From NCBI GenBank assembly GCA_003252535.1, contig QKDN01000026.1:1-36195 (forward strand): a stretch of 36,195 nucleotides of DNA, read 5' to 3'. Each line of letters opens with the position of its first letter. The first letter of the stretch is position 1. Shown here piece by piece: positions 17,473-25,017 of this stretch. Both the position numbers and the translations under genes were made by a program. Origin of the DNA: Campylobacterota bacterium (GTDB taxonomy: Bacteria > Campylobacterota > Campylobacteria > Campylobacterales > Sulfurovaceae). The notes below the pieces were generated by a model. That model saw only the letters and a list, made by a program, of their open reading frames with translations, was not told the DNA's origin and ran no database searches.

Positions 17473-19454
17473 AGATAGTCTATACCGATGCCCTCATCGT
17501 AGGGGGCGGACTCGCGGGACTGCGTAGCGCGATAGCGGCGAGGGAGAAAGGGCTCGATACGATAGTCCTCAGTATGGTGCCGGTCAAGCGCTCCCACTCC
17601 TCGGCAGCGCAGGGAGGGATGCAGGCGAGCCTCGGCAATACCTCCATGGGAGAGGGGGACAACGAAGATGTCCACTTCGCCGATACGGTACGGGGGAGCG
17701 ACTGGGGATGCGACCAGGAGGTGGCGCGGATGTTCGTCGCCACCGCACCCAAGGCGATCCGCGAGCTCGCTGCATGGGGTGTCCCCTGGAGCAGAATACG
17801 CCGCGGTGATCACACGGTCGTCATCAACGGACAGAAAGAGACCATCACAGAGAAGGACGAAGCACACGGACTCATCAATGCCCGCGATTTCGGTGGCACC
17901 AAGAAATGGCGCACCTGCTTCACTTCCGACGCCACCGGGCACACCATGCTCTACGCCGTCGCCAACGAAGCCCTCAGACGCGGCGTGGCGATCCATGACA
18001 AGAAAGAGGCGATCTCGATCATCCATGAGAACAGCCGCGCCCTCGGTGTCGTGGTCAGAGACCTCCTCAACGGCGACCTGATCGCCTATGTCGCCAAGGG
18101 GACGATGATCGCCACCGGCGGCTACGGCCGTATCTACAAGCAATCGACCAACGCCATCATCTGCAAGGGGATCGGCACCGCCATCGCCCTCGAGACGGGG
18201 ATCGTGGCTCTGGGCAATATGGAGGCGGTGCAGTTCCACCCCACCCCCATCGTCCCCTCGGGGATACTCCTCACCGAGGGGTGCCGGGGCGACGGCGGGG
18301 TGCTGCGCGACAAGGACGGCTACCGCTTCATGCCCGACTACGAGCCGGAGAAGAAGGAGCTCGCCTCCCGTGATGTCGTCAGCCGCCGCATGATGGAGCA
18401 TATCCGCGCGGGCAAAGGGGTCGACTCCCCTTACGGCCAGCACCTCTGGCTCGATATCTCGATCCTCGGACGCGAGCACATCGAGAAGAACCTCCGCGAT
18501 GTCCAGGATATCTCGAAGACCTTCAACGGCATAGATCCCGCCGACGAGGGGAGCAAAGGGTGGATGCCCGTCCTGCCGATGCAGCACTACTCCATGGGCG
18601 GTATCCGCACCAAATCGACAGGGGAGAGCCCGACGATGGAGGGGCTCTTCAGCGCCGGGGAAGCGGCATGCTGGGATCTCCACGGGTTCAACCGTCTCGG
18701 GGGCAACTCGGTGAGCGAAGCGGTGGTCTCGGGGATGATCGTGGGTGAATACTTCGCTCAGTACTGCAAGGATACCCATCTCCACGCCCACACCCAGACC
18801 ATCGAGAAGTTCCTCCGCAAAGAGTCCGACTATCTCGACGAGATACTCGCCTACGAGGGGGATGAGGATATCTTCGATATCAAAGACCAGATGCGCAATA
18901 TCATGCAGGAAAAGGTGGGTATCTTCCGAGACGAAGAGGGGCTCTTCTACGCCGTCACCGAGCTCGAAAAACTGCTGCAAAAAACGAAGCAGATCAAAGT
19001 GGGTTCCAAGATCAGGGGGAACAACCCAGAACTCAATGAAGCCTACCGCGTCCCCAAGATGATCAAGCTCGCCCTCTGCGCCGCCAAAGGGGCGCTGGAG
19101 CGGCGCGAGAGCCGCGGCGCCCATTTCAGGGAGGACTACCCCAAGCGCGACGATGCCAACTGGCTCAGACGCACCCTGGCGACCTGGCCGAACCCTGACG
19201 ATACAATGCCGACCCTCAGCTACGAGGCGCTCGATGTGATGACGATGGAGATGCCCCCTGCCTTCAGGGGGTACGGGCGCAAGGGGCAGCTTATCGAGCA
19301 CCCCAAGAGCGCAGTGAGAGAGGAGGAGATCGAGGCGGTCAGGGCATCGATGCCCGACGCCGACAGACACGCGCTCCAGCAGGCTCTCATGGGCTACGAC
19401 CTCCCCGAAAAGTACAGGGAAAAGAACGAGAGAATAGGAGTAGGATATGAATAA
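17469..19454 (+). CDS. frdA: Fumarate reductase flavoprotein subunit
   Basis: FrdA reduces fumarate to succinate, or the reverse, at a covalently bound FAD. It has 661 residues and matches the Wolinella protein closely. The FAD fold starts at IVGGGLAGL (10-18) and the FAD-linking histidine is His43 ([11 protein letters not shown]). The catalytic residues are visible: His257 (QFHPTP), Arg301 (ASRDVVSRR) and His373 (QHYSMGG). A short insertion, relative to Wolinella, lies just before His373 (DEGSKG). The C-terminal FrdA-type tail [12 protein letters not shown] is typical of the group. The ATG has GGAGG 7 nt upstream and overlaps the end of frdC; the 3' end overlaps frdB by 8 bases. Confidence 0.98.
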   Translation: MKIVYTDALIVGGGLAGLRSAIAAREKGLDTIVLSMVPVKRSHSSAAQGGMQASLGNTSMGEGDNEDVHFADTVRGSDWGCDQEVARMFVATAPKAIRELAAWGVPWSRIRRGDHTVVINGQKETITEKDEAHGLINARDFGGTKKWRTCFTSDATGHTMLYAVANEALRRGVAIHDKKEAISIIHENSRALGVVVRDLLNGDLIAYVAKGTMIATGGYGRIYKQSTNAIICKGIGTAIALETGIVALGNMEAVQFHPTPIVPSGILLTEGCRGDGGVLRDKDGYRFMPDYEPEKKELASRDVVSRRMMEHIRAGKGVDSPYGQHLWLDISILGREHIEKNLRDVQDISKTFNGIDPADEGSKGWMPVLPMQHYSMGGIRTKSTGESPTMEGLFSAGEAACWDLHGFNRLGGNSVSEAVVSGMIVGEYFAQYCKDTHLHAHTQTIEKFLRKESDYLDEILAYEGDEDIFDIKDQMRNIMQEKVGIFRDEEGLFYAVTELEKLLQKTKQIKVGSKIRGNNPELNEAYRVPKMIKLALCAAKGALERRESRGAHFREDYPKRDDANWLRRTLATWPNPDDTMPTLSYEALDVMTMEMPPAFRGYGRKGQLIEHPKSAVREEEIEAVRASMPDADRHALQQALMGYDLPEKYREKNERIGVGYE

Positions 19455-20193
19455 AAGCCACACATACGACCACGACAGCGGGCGGAAGATCACCCTCTCC
19501 ATCTTCCGCTACAACCCGAGCAACCCCGCTTCGGAGCCGTCGTTCAGGGAGTACACCCTCACCGAGACGCCGGGGATGACCCTCTATATCGCTCTGACCA
19601 AGATATACACGAGCATCGACCACGATCTGAGCTTCGATTTCGTCTGCCGCGCGGGTATCTGCGGCAGCTGCGCGATGGTGGTCAACGGCAAACCGCGCCT
19701 GGCGTGCAAGACCCTCACGAGCGAGTTCGCCGATGCCAGGATCACCCTCATGCCGCTGCCCACCTTCAAGCACAACAAAGACCTCTCCGTCGACACGGGC
19801 AACTGGATGAACGCGATGAGTCTCAAGGTGGAGAGCTGGATACACTCCAAAGAGCAGACCGATATCTCCCGCATCGAGAAGCGGGTCGATCCCGATACTG
19901 CCGACGAGATATTCGAGCTCGACCGCTGCATCGAGTGCGGCATCTGCCTCGCGTCATGCTCGACCCGGATCATGAGGGAGGACTTCATAGGCGCCGTGGG
20001 GCTCAACCGCGTGGCGAGATTCTCCATCGACCCCCATGACGAGCGCACCGACGAGGACTTCTACGAGCTCATCGGGGACGACAACGGGATATTCGGCTGC
20101 ATGAGCCTCATGGGCTGCGAAGACCACTGCCCCAAACACCTCCCCCTCCAGTCGCGCATCGCCTATATGAGGCGGAAGATGGTGAAGGTGTAG
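19447..20193 (+). CDS. frdB: Fumarate reductase iron-sulfur subunit
   Basis: FrdB passes electrons between the FrdC hemes and the FrdA FAD through three Fe-S clusters. It has 248 residues. All ligand sets are present: 2Fe-2S at Cys67, Cys72, Cys75 and Cys87; 4Fe-4S at Cys161, Cys164, Cys167 with Cys228 as a likely partner; 3Fe-4S at Cys171, Cys218 and Cys224. This agrees with the quinol:fumarate reductase family. The start ATG follows AGGAGTAGGAT and lies inside the end of frdA, so subunit stoichiometry is probably held by coupling. Confidence 0.97.
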   Translation: MNKSHTYDHDSGRKITLSIFRYNPSNPASEPSFREYTLTETPGMTLYIALTKIYTSIDHDLSFDFVCRAGICGSCAMVVNGKPRLACKTLTSEFADARITLMPLPTFKHNKDLSVDTGNWMNAMSLKVESWIHSKEQTDISRIEKRVDPDTADEIFELDRCIECGICLASCSTRIMREDFIGAVGLNRVARFSIDPHDERTDEDFYELIGDDNGIFGCMSLMGCEDHCPKHLPLQSRIAYMRRKMVKV

Positions 20194-20211
20194 GGATAAC
20201 GAGAGGGATCA

Positions 20212-21048
20212 ATGAAAAAACATTCCTCTAGTTCCATCCTCTCCCGAGGTGGAACTCACACCGTATTGTCAAACGATACCGCTCCACCACAGGAGTGGAG
20301 GAGCCAGGGGAAAAAACTATTTACTTTTTTCTCGCTCTTTGTACTTCTCGTTACACTCACAGGATACCTTCTCTACGATGGTATCATCTGGTTCAACAAT
20401 CCCTCCAAAACAGAATATCCCGTACGGGGTATCGATATCTCCCATTATCAGGGTGCGATCGACTGGGAACTCCTCAAAGAGGAGAAACTCAGCTTCATCT
20501 ACATCAAGGCTACCGAAGGCGGCGACTACAAAGACACGCACTTCTCAGAAAATTGGGACAATGCCATAAAATCGGGTCATTATGTCGGTGCTTACCACTT
20601 CTACAGACCATGCACCGACTGGGAACTCCAGGCGGGCAATGTCATCTCTACGGTTCCCAAATCTCCACAAATGCTTCCATTGGTCCTCGATCTCGAGTTC
20701 ATCGGCAACTGTAAAACACCCAGAGCTGCCGAAGAGATCAGAAGAGATATCCGGTCACTGAGCCAAAGACTCTCTGAGCACTACGGCGCTGCGCCATTGT
20801 TTTATGTAACGGAAGAGTTCTATGAACGCTATCTCATAGGTCACTTCGACGATATCGGACTATGGTATCGCGATATCTTCACCAAACCGCAACTCAAAGA
20901 CGGCAGAGATTGGCTCATCTGGCAATACTCCAACCGGGGGCATATCAGAGGGATCAAAGGATATGTAGATCAGAATGTCTATAACGGTGATCTGGGATCA
21001 TTTAAAAAATTGTTGCATACTGCACCTCGTTTGAATCCTTCGATCTGA
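20212..21048 (+). CDS. Membrane-anchored GH25 muramidase (lysozyme family)
   Basis: GH25 enzymes cut the MurNAc-GlcNAc bond of peptidoglycan. The protein has 278 residues: a Ser/Thr-rich cytoplasmic tail (1-33), one membrane helix (about 36-58), then the catalytic barrel. Family motifs are clear: GIDISHYQG with Asp75, YIKATEGG near 97-104, YHFYRP, and Asp160-Leu-Glu162 in LVLDLE, the predicted catalytic pair. WQYSNRGHIRGIKGYVDQNVY is the usual end of the fold. The topology puts the enzyme in the periplasm, tethered to the inner membrane. It starts 18 bp after frdB with a GAGAGGG site, so it may be read from the frd promoter, though no functional link to fumarate respiration is known. Confidence 0.9.
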   Translation: MKKHSSSSILSRGGTHTVLSNDTAPPQEWRSQGKKLFTFFSLFVLLVTLTGYLLYDGIIWFNNPSKTEYPVRGIDISHYQGAIDWELLKEEKLSFIYIKATEGGDYKDTHFSENWDNAIKSGHYVGAYHFYRPCTDWELQAGNVISTVPKSPQMLPLVLDLEFIGNCKTPRAAEEIRRDIRSLSQRLSEHYGAAPLFYVTEEFYERYLIGHFDDIGLWYRDIFTKPQLKDGRDWLIWQYSNRGHIRGIKGYVDQNVYNGDLGSFKKLLHTAPRLNPSI

Positions 21049-21139
21049 TGTCCAGCGAGTGTGATAACCAACACTGGTCGATGGTGAATGATCTGTAATT
21101 CTTGTCTGTATTGCTATCGAGAGATGGCGAAAGAGATAA

Positions 21140-21171
21140 ATATCGATTATTATGTTGCTTAAAATCGATAT
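21140..21171. repeat. 9-bp inverted repeat between convergent genes
   Basis: ATATCGATT (21140-21148) pairs perfectly with AATCGATAT (21163-21171) over 14 nt. It lies between the GH25 stop and the csp terminator. There is no U-tract on the plus strand, so its role as a terminator for the GH25 gene is uncertain. Confidence 0.45.
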
Positions 21172-21192
21172 GGTGGGAGGAGATAAATATAT

Positions 21193-21212
21193 CGGGCGGA
21201 GAGTTCCGCCCG
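21193..21212 (-). terminator. Intrinsic terminator of the cold-shock gene
   Basis: CGGGCGGA and TCCGCCCG form a perfect 8-bp GC-rich stem with a 4-nt loop, 7 bp after the csp stop. On the minus strand it is followed by the AU-rich stretch ATATATTTAT. Stem strength and position make this the clearest terminator in the window. Confidence 0.75.
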
Positions 21213-21219
21213 CAGAGAG

Positions 21220-21438
21220 TTACAGAGCTGTAACATTCTCAGCCTGAGGTCCTTTTTGACCCTGGCCGATCTGGAAAGTCACTTTTTGACCTTCATTGAG
21301 TGATACGCGACCGTATCCATTGCTGTTGATCTGGCGATAGTGTACGAAAACATCTTTCCCACCGTCTTCTTGTTGGATAAATCCGAAACCTTTTTCACTG
21401 TTGAACCATTTAACTGTACCGTTTACCAATGCTGCCAT
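21220..21438 (-). CDS. Cold-shock domain protein (CspA family)
   Basis: This is a 72-residue single cold-shock domain that binds single-stranded RNA and DNA and acts as an RNA chaperone. RNP1 (KGFGFI) and RNP2 (VFVHY) are intact, and the usual NGTVKWFN start and GPQAENV end are present. The length is typical. AAGGA sits 7 nt before the ATG. A sigma-70-like promoter lies about 155 bp upstream, giving a leader of roughly 150 nt as in other csp genes, and a strong terminator follows the stop, so it is monocistronic. Whether it is cold-induced or constitutive cannot be told. Confidence 0.96.
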   Translation of the reverse strand: MAALVNGTVKWFNSEKGFGFIQQEDGGKDVFVHYRQINSNGYGRVSLNEGQKVTFQIGQGQKGPQAENVTAL

Positions 21439-21830
21439 TGTATATCCTTTATATGTTGAAGTAGACCCTATTGCTAAGGTAATTTAAAATCTAATTATGA
21501 AGCTTTCTCTTAGGTGGATTATAAAGGTAACAGTAAGTCATCAATGTAACGCAGACTAAAGATGTAACGACGAATCATCTTTTAATTGGTGCCACTATAG
21601 CTGAATAAATGACAAATGTAAAGGGTGATTTGCAATATCTTTGCACATTCTCAGAAACAATGATCACGAACACGGCAAAACTACGATAAAATTGAAGAAG
21701 AAACAGACAAGGATCGATGATGCCATTCATGCTTTTTTTTCAATAATAATCCGGCTTTGATAATATCGGTAGCAGTATGAGTTTTGCATTTCAGGATGCA
21801 GAGTAGGATATATATTCAAAAGAGGTAATT
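21439..21830. other. Intergenic region: csp leader and divergent promoters
   Basis: This 392-bp AT-rich gap separates csp (minus) and the erythromycin-esterase-like gene (plus). The left 150 bp is the predicted csp 5' leader. The csp promoter is at 21594-21622. On the plus strand a weak -10 candidate, GATAAT at 21759-21764, could serve the esterase-like gene. No reading frame of interest was seen. Confidence 0.5.
21594..21622 (-). promoter_or_regulatory. Sigma-70-type promoter of the cold-shock gene
   Basis: On the minus strand TTTACA (-35, 5 of 6) and TATAGT (-10, 5 of 6) are separated by exactly 17 nt. The predicted transcription start is near 21587. Confidence 0.65.
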
Positions 21831-23099
21831 ATGAAAAAAAAAGTATTGACAGCAGTTTTTTTGTGCTCGTTCCATCTGTTCGCAAATCAGGATATCATCG
21901 ATCTGTCCCAAAAAGAAAATCTTGCATTGGTCAAAAATGACCTGTGCAGTGCAAAGATCGTCGCATTGGGTGAGAATTCACATTTTGTCAAAGAGTTCTT
22001 TGAAGTAAAAGATTCAATGATCAAGTTATTGATCCGGGAGTGCAACACTTCGACTATCGCTTACGAGATAGGCTTCATCGAGGGACTGAAGATCGATCGG
22101 TGGATCAAAGGGGATGGGAAGGAGGAAGATATAGACAAACTTCTCTCCCATTTTTACTATCCCAACGAACTAAAGGGAACTCTGTCATGGATCAGAAGAT
22201 ACAATCATCAACATCATAACAAGATCACATTTTTGGGTCTGGATCTACCCAGAAACGGCGGTTCCCTCTATCCCAACCTACAGGTCATTGCGGATTTCAT
22301 AGTGAAAAACGATCTGAATGCATCAGAGTCCGACCTGATCGAAAGTATCCGTCCGATAGCCGGGAAATTGGATTTTGACTCGGCCGCACAGGTGGTCTTC
22401 ACCTATGATACGCTCTCGACCGAAGAAAAGAACACTCTGACGGCTGCACTGGAGAAATTGAAAATCAGATTTGAGAACCTTGAGCCTTTGTATCGTTCGG
22501 AAGCAGATAAGAGAGCGTTCGATATCACAATGCACAGTATCGACGGTCTCGTTTACTTCAATTACAATATGTCCTCCATGTCTGCACTGCTCAAGGGCAA
22601 TGCCAAACCCTCAGATATGGGAACCAGGGACAAATATATGTCGGATATCGTGTCATGGTATGCTACCGGGAACCCCGGCAGCAAAATAGTTTTGTTGGCG
22701 CACAATGCACATATCCAAAAAACACCTGTAGCGTTCGACGGTTTTATCAGCAGTATTCCCCTTGGTGTACGGCTCGATCAAGCCTTTGGGGAAAAATACC
22801 TGGCGCTTGGTATCACCTCGCTGACGGGAAATACGGCTGCGCTTTATCCAGATAAAGATCAGAAATATGGATTCAAGGTAGACATTACTACGCTGGAGCC
22901 CCCTGTCGCAGGGAGTATAGAGAGCTATCTGTCCCGGGAAAAGTTTCTCCGGGGGTATCTGTTTTTCAGATGCTCGCCTGATGGACTGCAACCTGACAAA
23001 ATCAGGTTTGACTCCGCTTATCTGACCGAAGATATCAAAAAAGCTTTTGACGGTATGATCTTTACACAAAGGTCTACGATATCTGAAGTCGTACGGTAG
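21831..23099 (+). CDS. Erythromycin-esterase-like periplasmic protein
   Basis: This belongs to the erythromycin esterase (EreA/EreB-like) hydrolase superfamily, whose members include macrolide esterases and many of unknown substrate. It has 422 residues with a clear signal peptide (cut near FA-NQ, residue 18), so it works in the periplasm. Active-site motifs are present: GENSH with Glu48 and His51, IAYEIGF with Glu79, RDKYMSDIVSW, and LLAHNAHIQ with His291 and His294. An AGAGGT site precedes the ATG. EreA and EreB themselves are cytoplasmic and lack a signal peptide, so the export argues against a simple resistance role. The substrate is unknown. Confidence 0.85.
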   Translation: MKKKVLTAVFLCSFHLFANQDIIDLSQKENLALVKNDLCSAKIVALGENSHFVKEFFEVKDSMIKLLIRECNTSTIAYEIGFIEGLKIDRWIKGDGKEEDIDKLLSHFYYPNELKGTLSWIRRYNHQHHNKITFLGLDLPRNGGSLYPNLQVIADFIVKNDLNASESDLIESIRPIAGKLDFDSAAQVVFTYDTLSTEEKNTLTAALEKLKIRFENLEPLYRSEADKRAFDITMHSIDGLVYFNYNMSSMSALLKGNAKPSDMGTRDKYMSDIVSWYATGNPGSKIVLLAHNAHIQKTPVAFDGFISSIPLGVRLDQAFGEKYLALGITSLTGNTAALYPDKDQKYGFKVDITTLEPPVAGSIESYLSREKFLRGYLFFRCSPDGLQPDKIRFDSAYLTEDIKKAFDGMIFTQRSTISEVVR

Positions 23100-23167
23100 A
23101 GTTGCGAGGTATCATCAAATGACCAATTTTTCTACACACCAACCGAAATATATTTTTCACCTACAGC

Positions 23168-23173
23168 TATAAT
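23168..23173 (+). promoter_or_regulatory. Predicted -10 element of the amidotransferase gene
   Basis: TATAAT lies 23 bp upstream of the ATG; a good RBS (ACGGGAGAG) follows. No clear -35 box. Confidence 0.45.
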
Positions 23174-23196
23174 ACCTCTTCCAAACGGGAGAGAAA

Positions 23197-23910
23197 ATGA
23201 AAAAGATATACATCATCAAGACAGGTTCTACATTCAAGGCGACACGGGATGAGTTCCAGGATTTCGAGGAGTGGATCATCGAGCGATCGTCTGCATCCCG
23301 GTCTGGATTTGTCACCGTCGATGTGCAGGCGGGCGAGCCCCTCCCCGATCTCGATCTCTGCGGCGGGATCATCGTCACCGGTTCCCACTCCATGGTCACA
23401 GACGAAGAGGGATGGAGCCAAACGACCGGAGAGTGGCTCGCCGATGCGGTCGTGAGGGAAGTCCCGCTGCTGGCCATCTGCTACGGCCACCAGCTCCTCG
23501 CCAAAGCGCTGGGCGGAGTATCGGACTATCACGGCAGCGGTATGGAGATCGGCACGGTGGGGATAGCCCTGTGCGAGGAGGCACGGGACGACCTGCTCTT
23601 CTGCGATATGCCCGGGAGCTTCGATGCCCATACGATCCACTCCCAGACCGTCCTCACCCTCCCCGACGGTGCGATACGGCTGGCATCCAATGCCCACGAT
23701 ACGAACCATGCTTTCAGAGTCGGGAGAAACGCATGGGGCGTCCAGTTCCACCCGGAATTTGGCAAAGGCATCATGGACTCGTACATCAAAGAGGTCTCGA
23801 AAACCCATGATCTCGACGGCTACACACAAGCCGCACTCCTTGAAAATACCCGCGAAACACACGAAGCCACTTCACTGCTCAAAAGATTCACCCGGATCGT
23901 TTTGGGGTAA
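23197..23910 (+). CDS. Class I glutamine amidotransferase (GuaA-like GATase domain protein)
   Basis: This stand-alone triad glutamine amidotransferase has 237 residues. The nucleophile is Cys95 in LAICYGHQ, and the other triad members are His185 and Glu187 in QFHPEF. The N-terminal GGIIVTGSHSMVTDE resembles the GMP-synthase-like group usually annotated as GATase or glutamine amidotransferase. There is no synthase domain, so ammonia would go to a partner, or the enzyme acts as a hydrolase on gamma-glutamyl compounds. No partner gene is adjacent. It carries its own predicted promoter, and a MITE-like element follows 13 bp after its stop. Confidence 0.88.
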   Translation: MKKIYIIKTGSTFKATRDEFQDFEEWIIERSSASRSGFVTVDVQAGEPLPDLDLCGGIIVTGSHSMVTDEEGWSQTTGEWLADAVVREVPLLAICYGHQLLAKALGGVSDYHGSGMEIGTVGIALCEEARDDLLFCDMPGSFDAHTIHSQTVLTLPDGAIRLASNAHDTNHAFRVGRNAWGVQFHPEFGKGIMDSYIKEVSKTHDLDGYTQAALLENTRETHEATSLLKRFTRIVLG

Positions 23911-23923
23911 TGTAGCTTTTTTT

Positions 23924-24062
23924 ACTCCTGCATTCTTGTGGGAGTGTACACAAGAACCTGTAAACACAAAATGAAACAATCATGCTATAATCATCCTCAT
24001 ATCCACTCTATTATGGCTATGTAACCTGCGCACTGTAGATACTCCCACAAGAATATAGGAGT
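23924..24062. mobile_element. MITE-like element with 22-bp terminal inverted repeats
   Basis: The left end at 23924-23945 reads ACTCCT, two variable bases, ATTCTTGTGGGAGT. The right end at 24041-24062 is its inverted copy with 20 of 22 positions matching. Each arm also holds its own short palindrome (ACTCC and GGAGT). The 95-bp interior codes for nothing but contains an extended -10 promoter. No target-site duplication could be found at the borders, so mobility is an inference from the repeat structure only. Confidence 0.5.
23983..23991 (+). promoter_or_regulatory. Extended -10 promoter inside the inverted-repeat element
   Basis: TGCTATAAT, identical to the motif at 9740-9748. It lies 98 bp before the AT-rich orphan gene. 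A transcript from it would carry the right inverted-repeat arm in its leader. Confidence 0.45.
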
Positions 24063-24089
24063 GAAGGAAATACGGGAGGAGCTTTATAA

Positions 24090-24800
24090 ATGATTAAGCC
24101 TATACAAACAAAAGAACAAATAATCTATGATCAGACATTTCTTGATATGCATAATACAATCAAAGTTTTGTTAAAGCAATATTTAAAACCATCAACTTTT
24201 TTAATTTCATATTTATCCGAAGATGATTCAGCTAAAAATAGATTTTTACAACTTCTTCTACAGAATACACATGATGGATATATTATGAATAAAGAAAATA
24301 CTGACGAATTTACTGCTTTAATAGATATGATTACCTCACATGCTGATAGATATGGCAAACGAAAGCTTGATTTCAAAAAGATAAAGAATAATATTAACCC
24401 TTCTATTGATTATTTTACAAAGATCATTGAAGGCAGGATAGACAACACTTGTGTTTTTTATCTCACTTATGATGAAAGTTTTTTCAATAAATTATATGCT
24501 CTATTATCCCCTCCGGAGATAATTTCCGGTGTCATTATGAACGATGTCAGTAGAAAAACAAAAACAAATGATAATTTAGTTGCAATTATTTTCGTTGGCA
24601 CGAAAGGTTCTAATGGCATTTATATTCAAAGCAATCTTGAACTAAAAACAAAAATTTATGATGCTTTAACGCTATATGGAAATCCTTATATAGAAGGATA
24701 TAAAAAAGGATTTTTTCTTGCGCGAGGACTTTTATGGGGTGTACCACCTATACCAAATAGCGAACAAGCTCAGCTTATCATTGATAACTTGAAAAGATGA
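24090..24800 (+). CDS. AT-rich orphan gene, function unknown
   Basis: No family is recognised for this 236-residue protein. It has no signal peptide and no membrane helix, so it should be cytoplasmic. The N-terminal half is rich in helix-forming Leu, Lys and Ile; the middle has a strand-like VFYLTYDESFF and a VAIIFVGTKGSNGIYI segment; the end is aromatic and Gly-rich (GYKKGFFLARGLLWGVPP). Its base composition is far more AT-rich than all neighbours, and codons ending in A or T dominate, unlike the amidotransferase gene just before it. GGGAGGAG gives a strong RBS. Together with the inverted-repeat element directly upstream, this points to horizontally acquired DNA. It could be a defence, toxin or phage-derived gene, but the sequence shows no such motif. 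Confidence 0.7.
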   Translation: MIKPIQTKEQIIYDQTFLDMHNTIKVLLKQYLKPSTFLISYLSEDDSAKNRFLQLLLQNTHDGYIMNKENTDEFTALIDMITSHADRYGKRKLDFKKIKNNINPSIDYFTKIIEGRIDNTCVFYLTYDESFFNKLYALLSPPEIISGVIMNDVSRKTKTNDNLVAIIFVGTKGSNGIYIQSNLELKTKIYDALTLYGNPYIEGYKKGFFLARGLLWGVPPIPNSEQAQLIIDNLKR

Positions 24801-24816
24801 ATTTCCTTCGTCCCGG

Positions 24817-24897
24817 GTAAAAGGGTCAGGTGATGTTAATGCTATTCAAACAACATTAAAAGGATATTTACAGCATTTGATCGCTAAAGTGTACTAG
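24817..24897 (+). pseudogene. Possible remnant 3' end of a lost gene
   Basis: A 26-codon frame, VKGSGDVNAIQTTLKGYL followed by QHLIAKVY and TAG, reads like a protein C-terminus but has no start or RBS. It follows the orphan gene in another frame. This is inference from amino-acid texture only. Confidence 0.25.
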
Positions 24898-24943
24898 AAC
24901 TTCAATCATAATTAAGCAAAAATGACTCTGAAAGCTCTCTCAA

Positions 24944-24962
24944 GGGTGGATTTTATCCACCC
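24944..24962. repeat. 7-bp hairpin
   Basis: GGGTGGA (24944-24950) pairs with TCCACCC (24956-24962) over TTTTA. It may help end transcription of the orphan gene, but no U-tract follows. Confidence 0.4.
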
Positions 24963-24981
24963 ATCCTATTACAAAATATAG

Positions 24982-25005
24982 TATCGCGCCAACATCGGCG
25001 CGATA
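24982..25005 (-). terminator. Terminator of the polysaccharide-lyase operon
   Basis: TATCGCGCC (24982-24990) and GGCGCGATA (24997-25005) form a perfect 9-bp stem with a 6-nt loop, 12 bp after the lyase stop. On the minus strand it is followed by CTATATTTTGT, moderately U-rich. It may also act on the plus strand. Confidence 0.65.
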
Positions 25006-25017
25006 TGGATAGGGCTA

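Noticed and set aside
17436-19502. 688-codon open frame on the minus strand opposite frdA
   Set aside because: It is the antisense shadow of a GC-rich, highly conserved gene. Its translation is rich in Arg, His, Asp, Val and Gly with no family motif.
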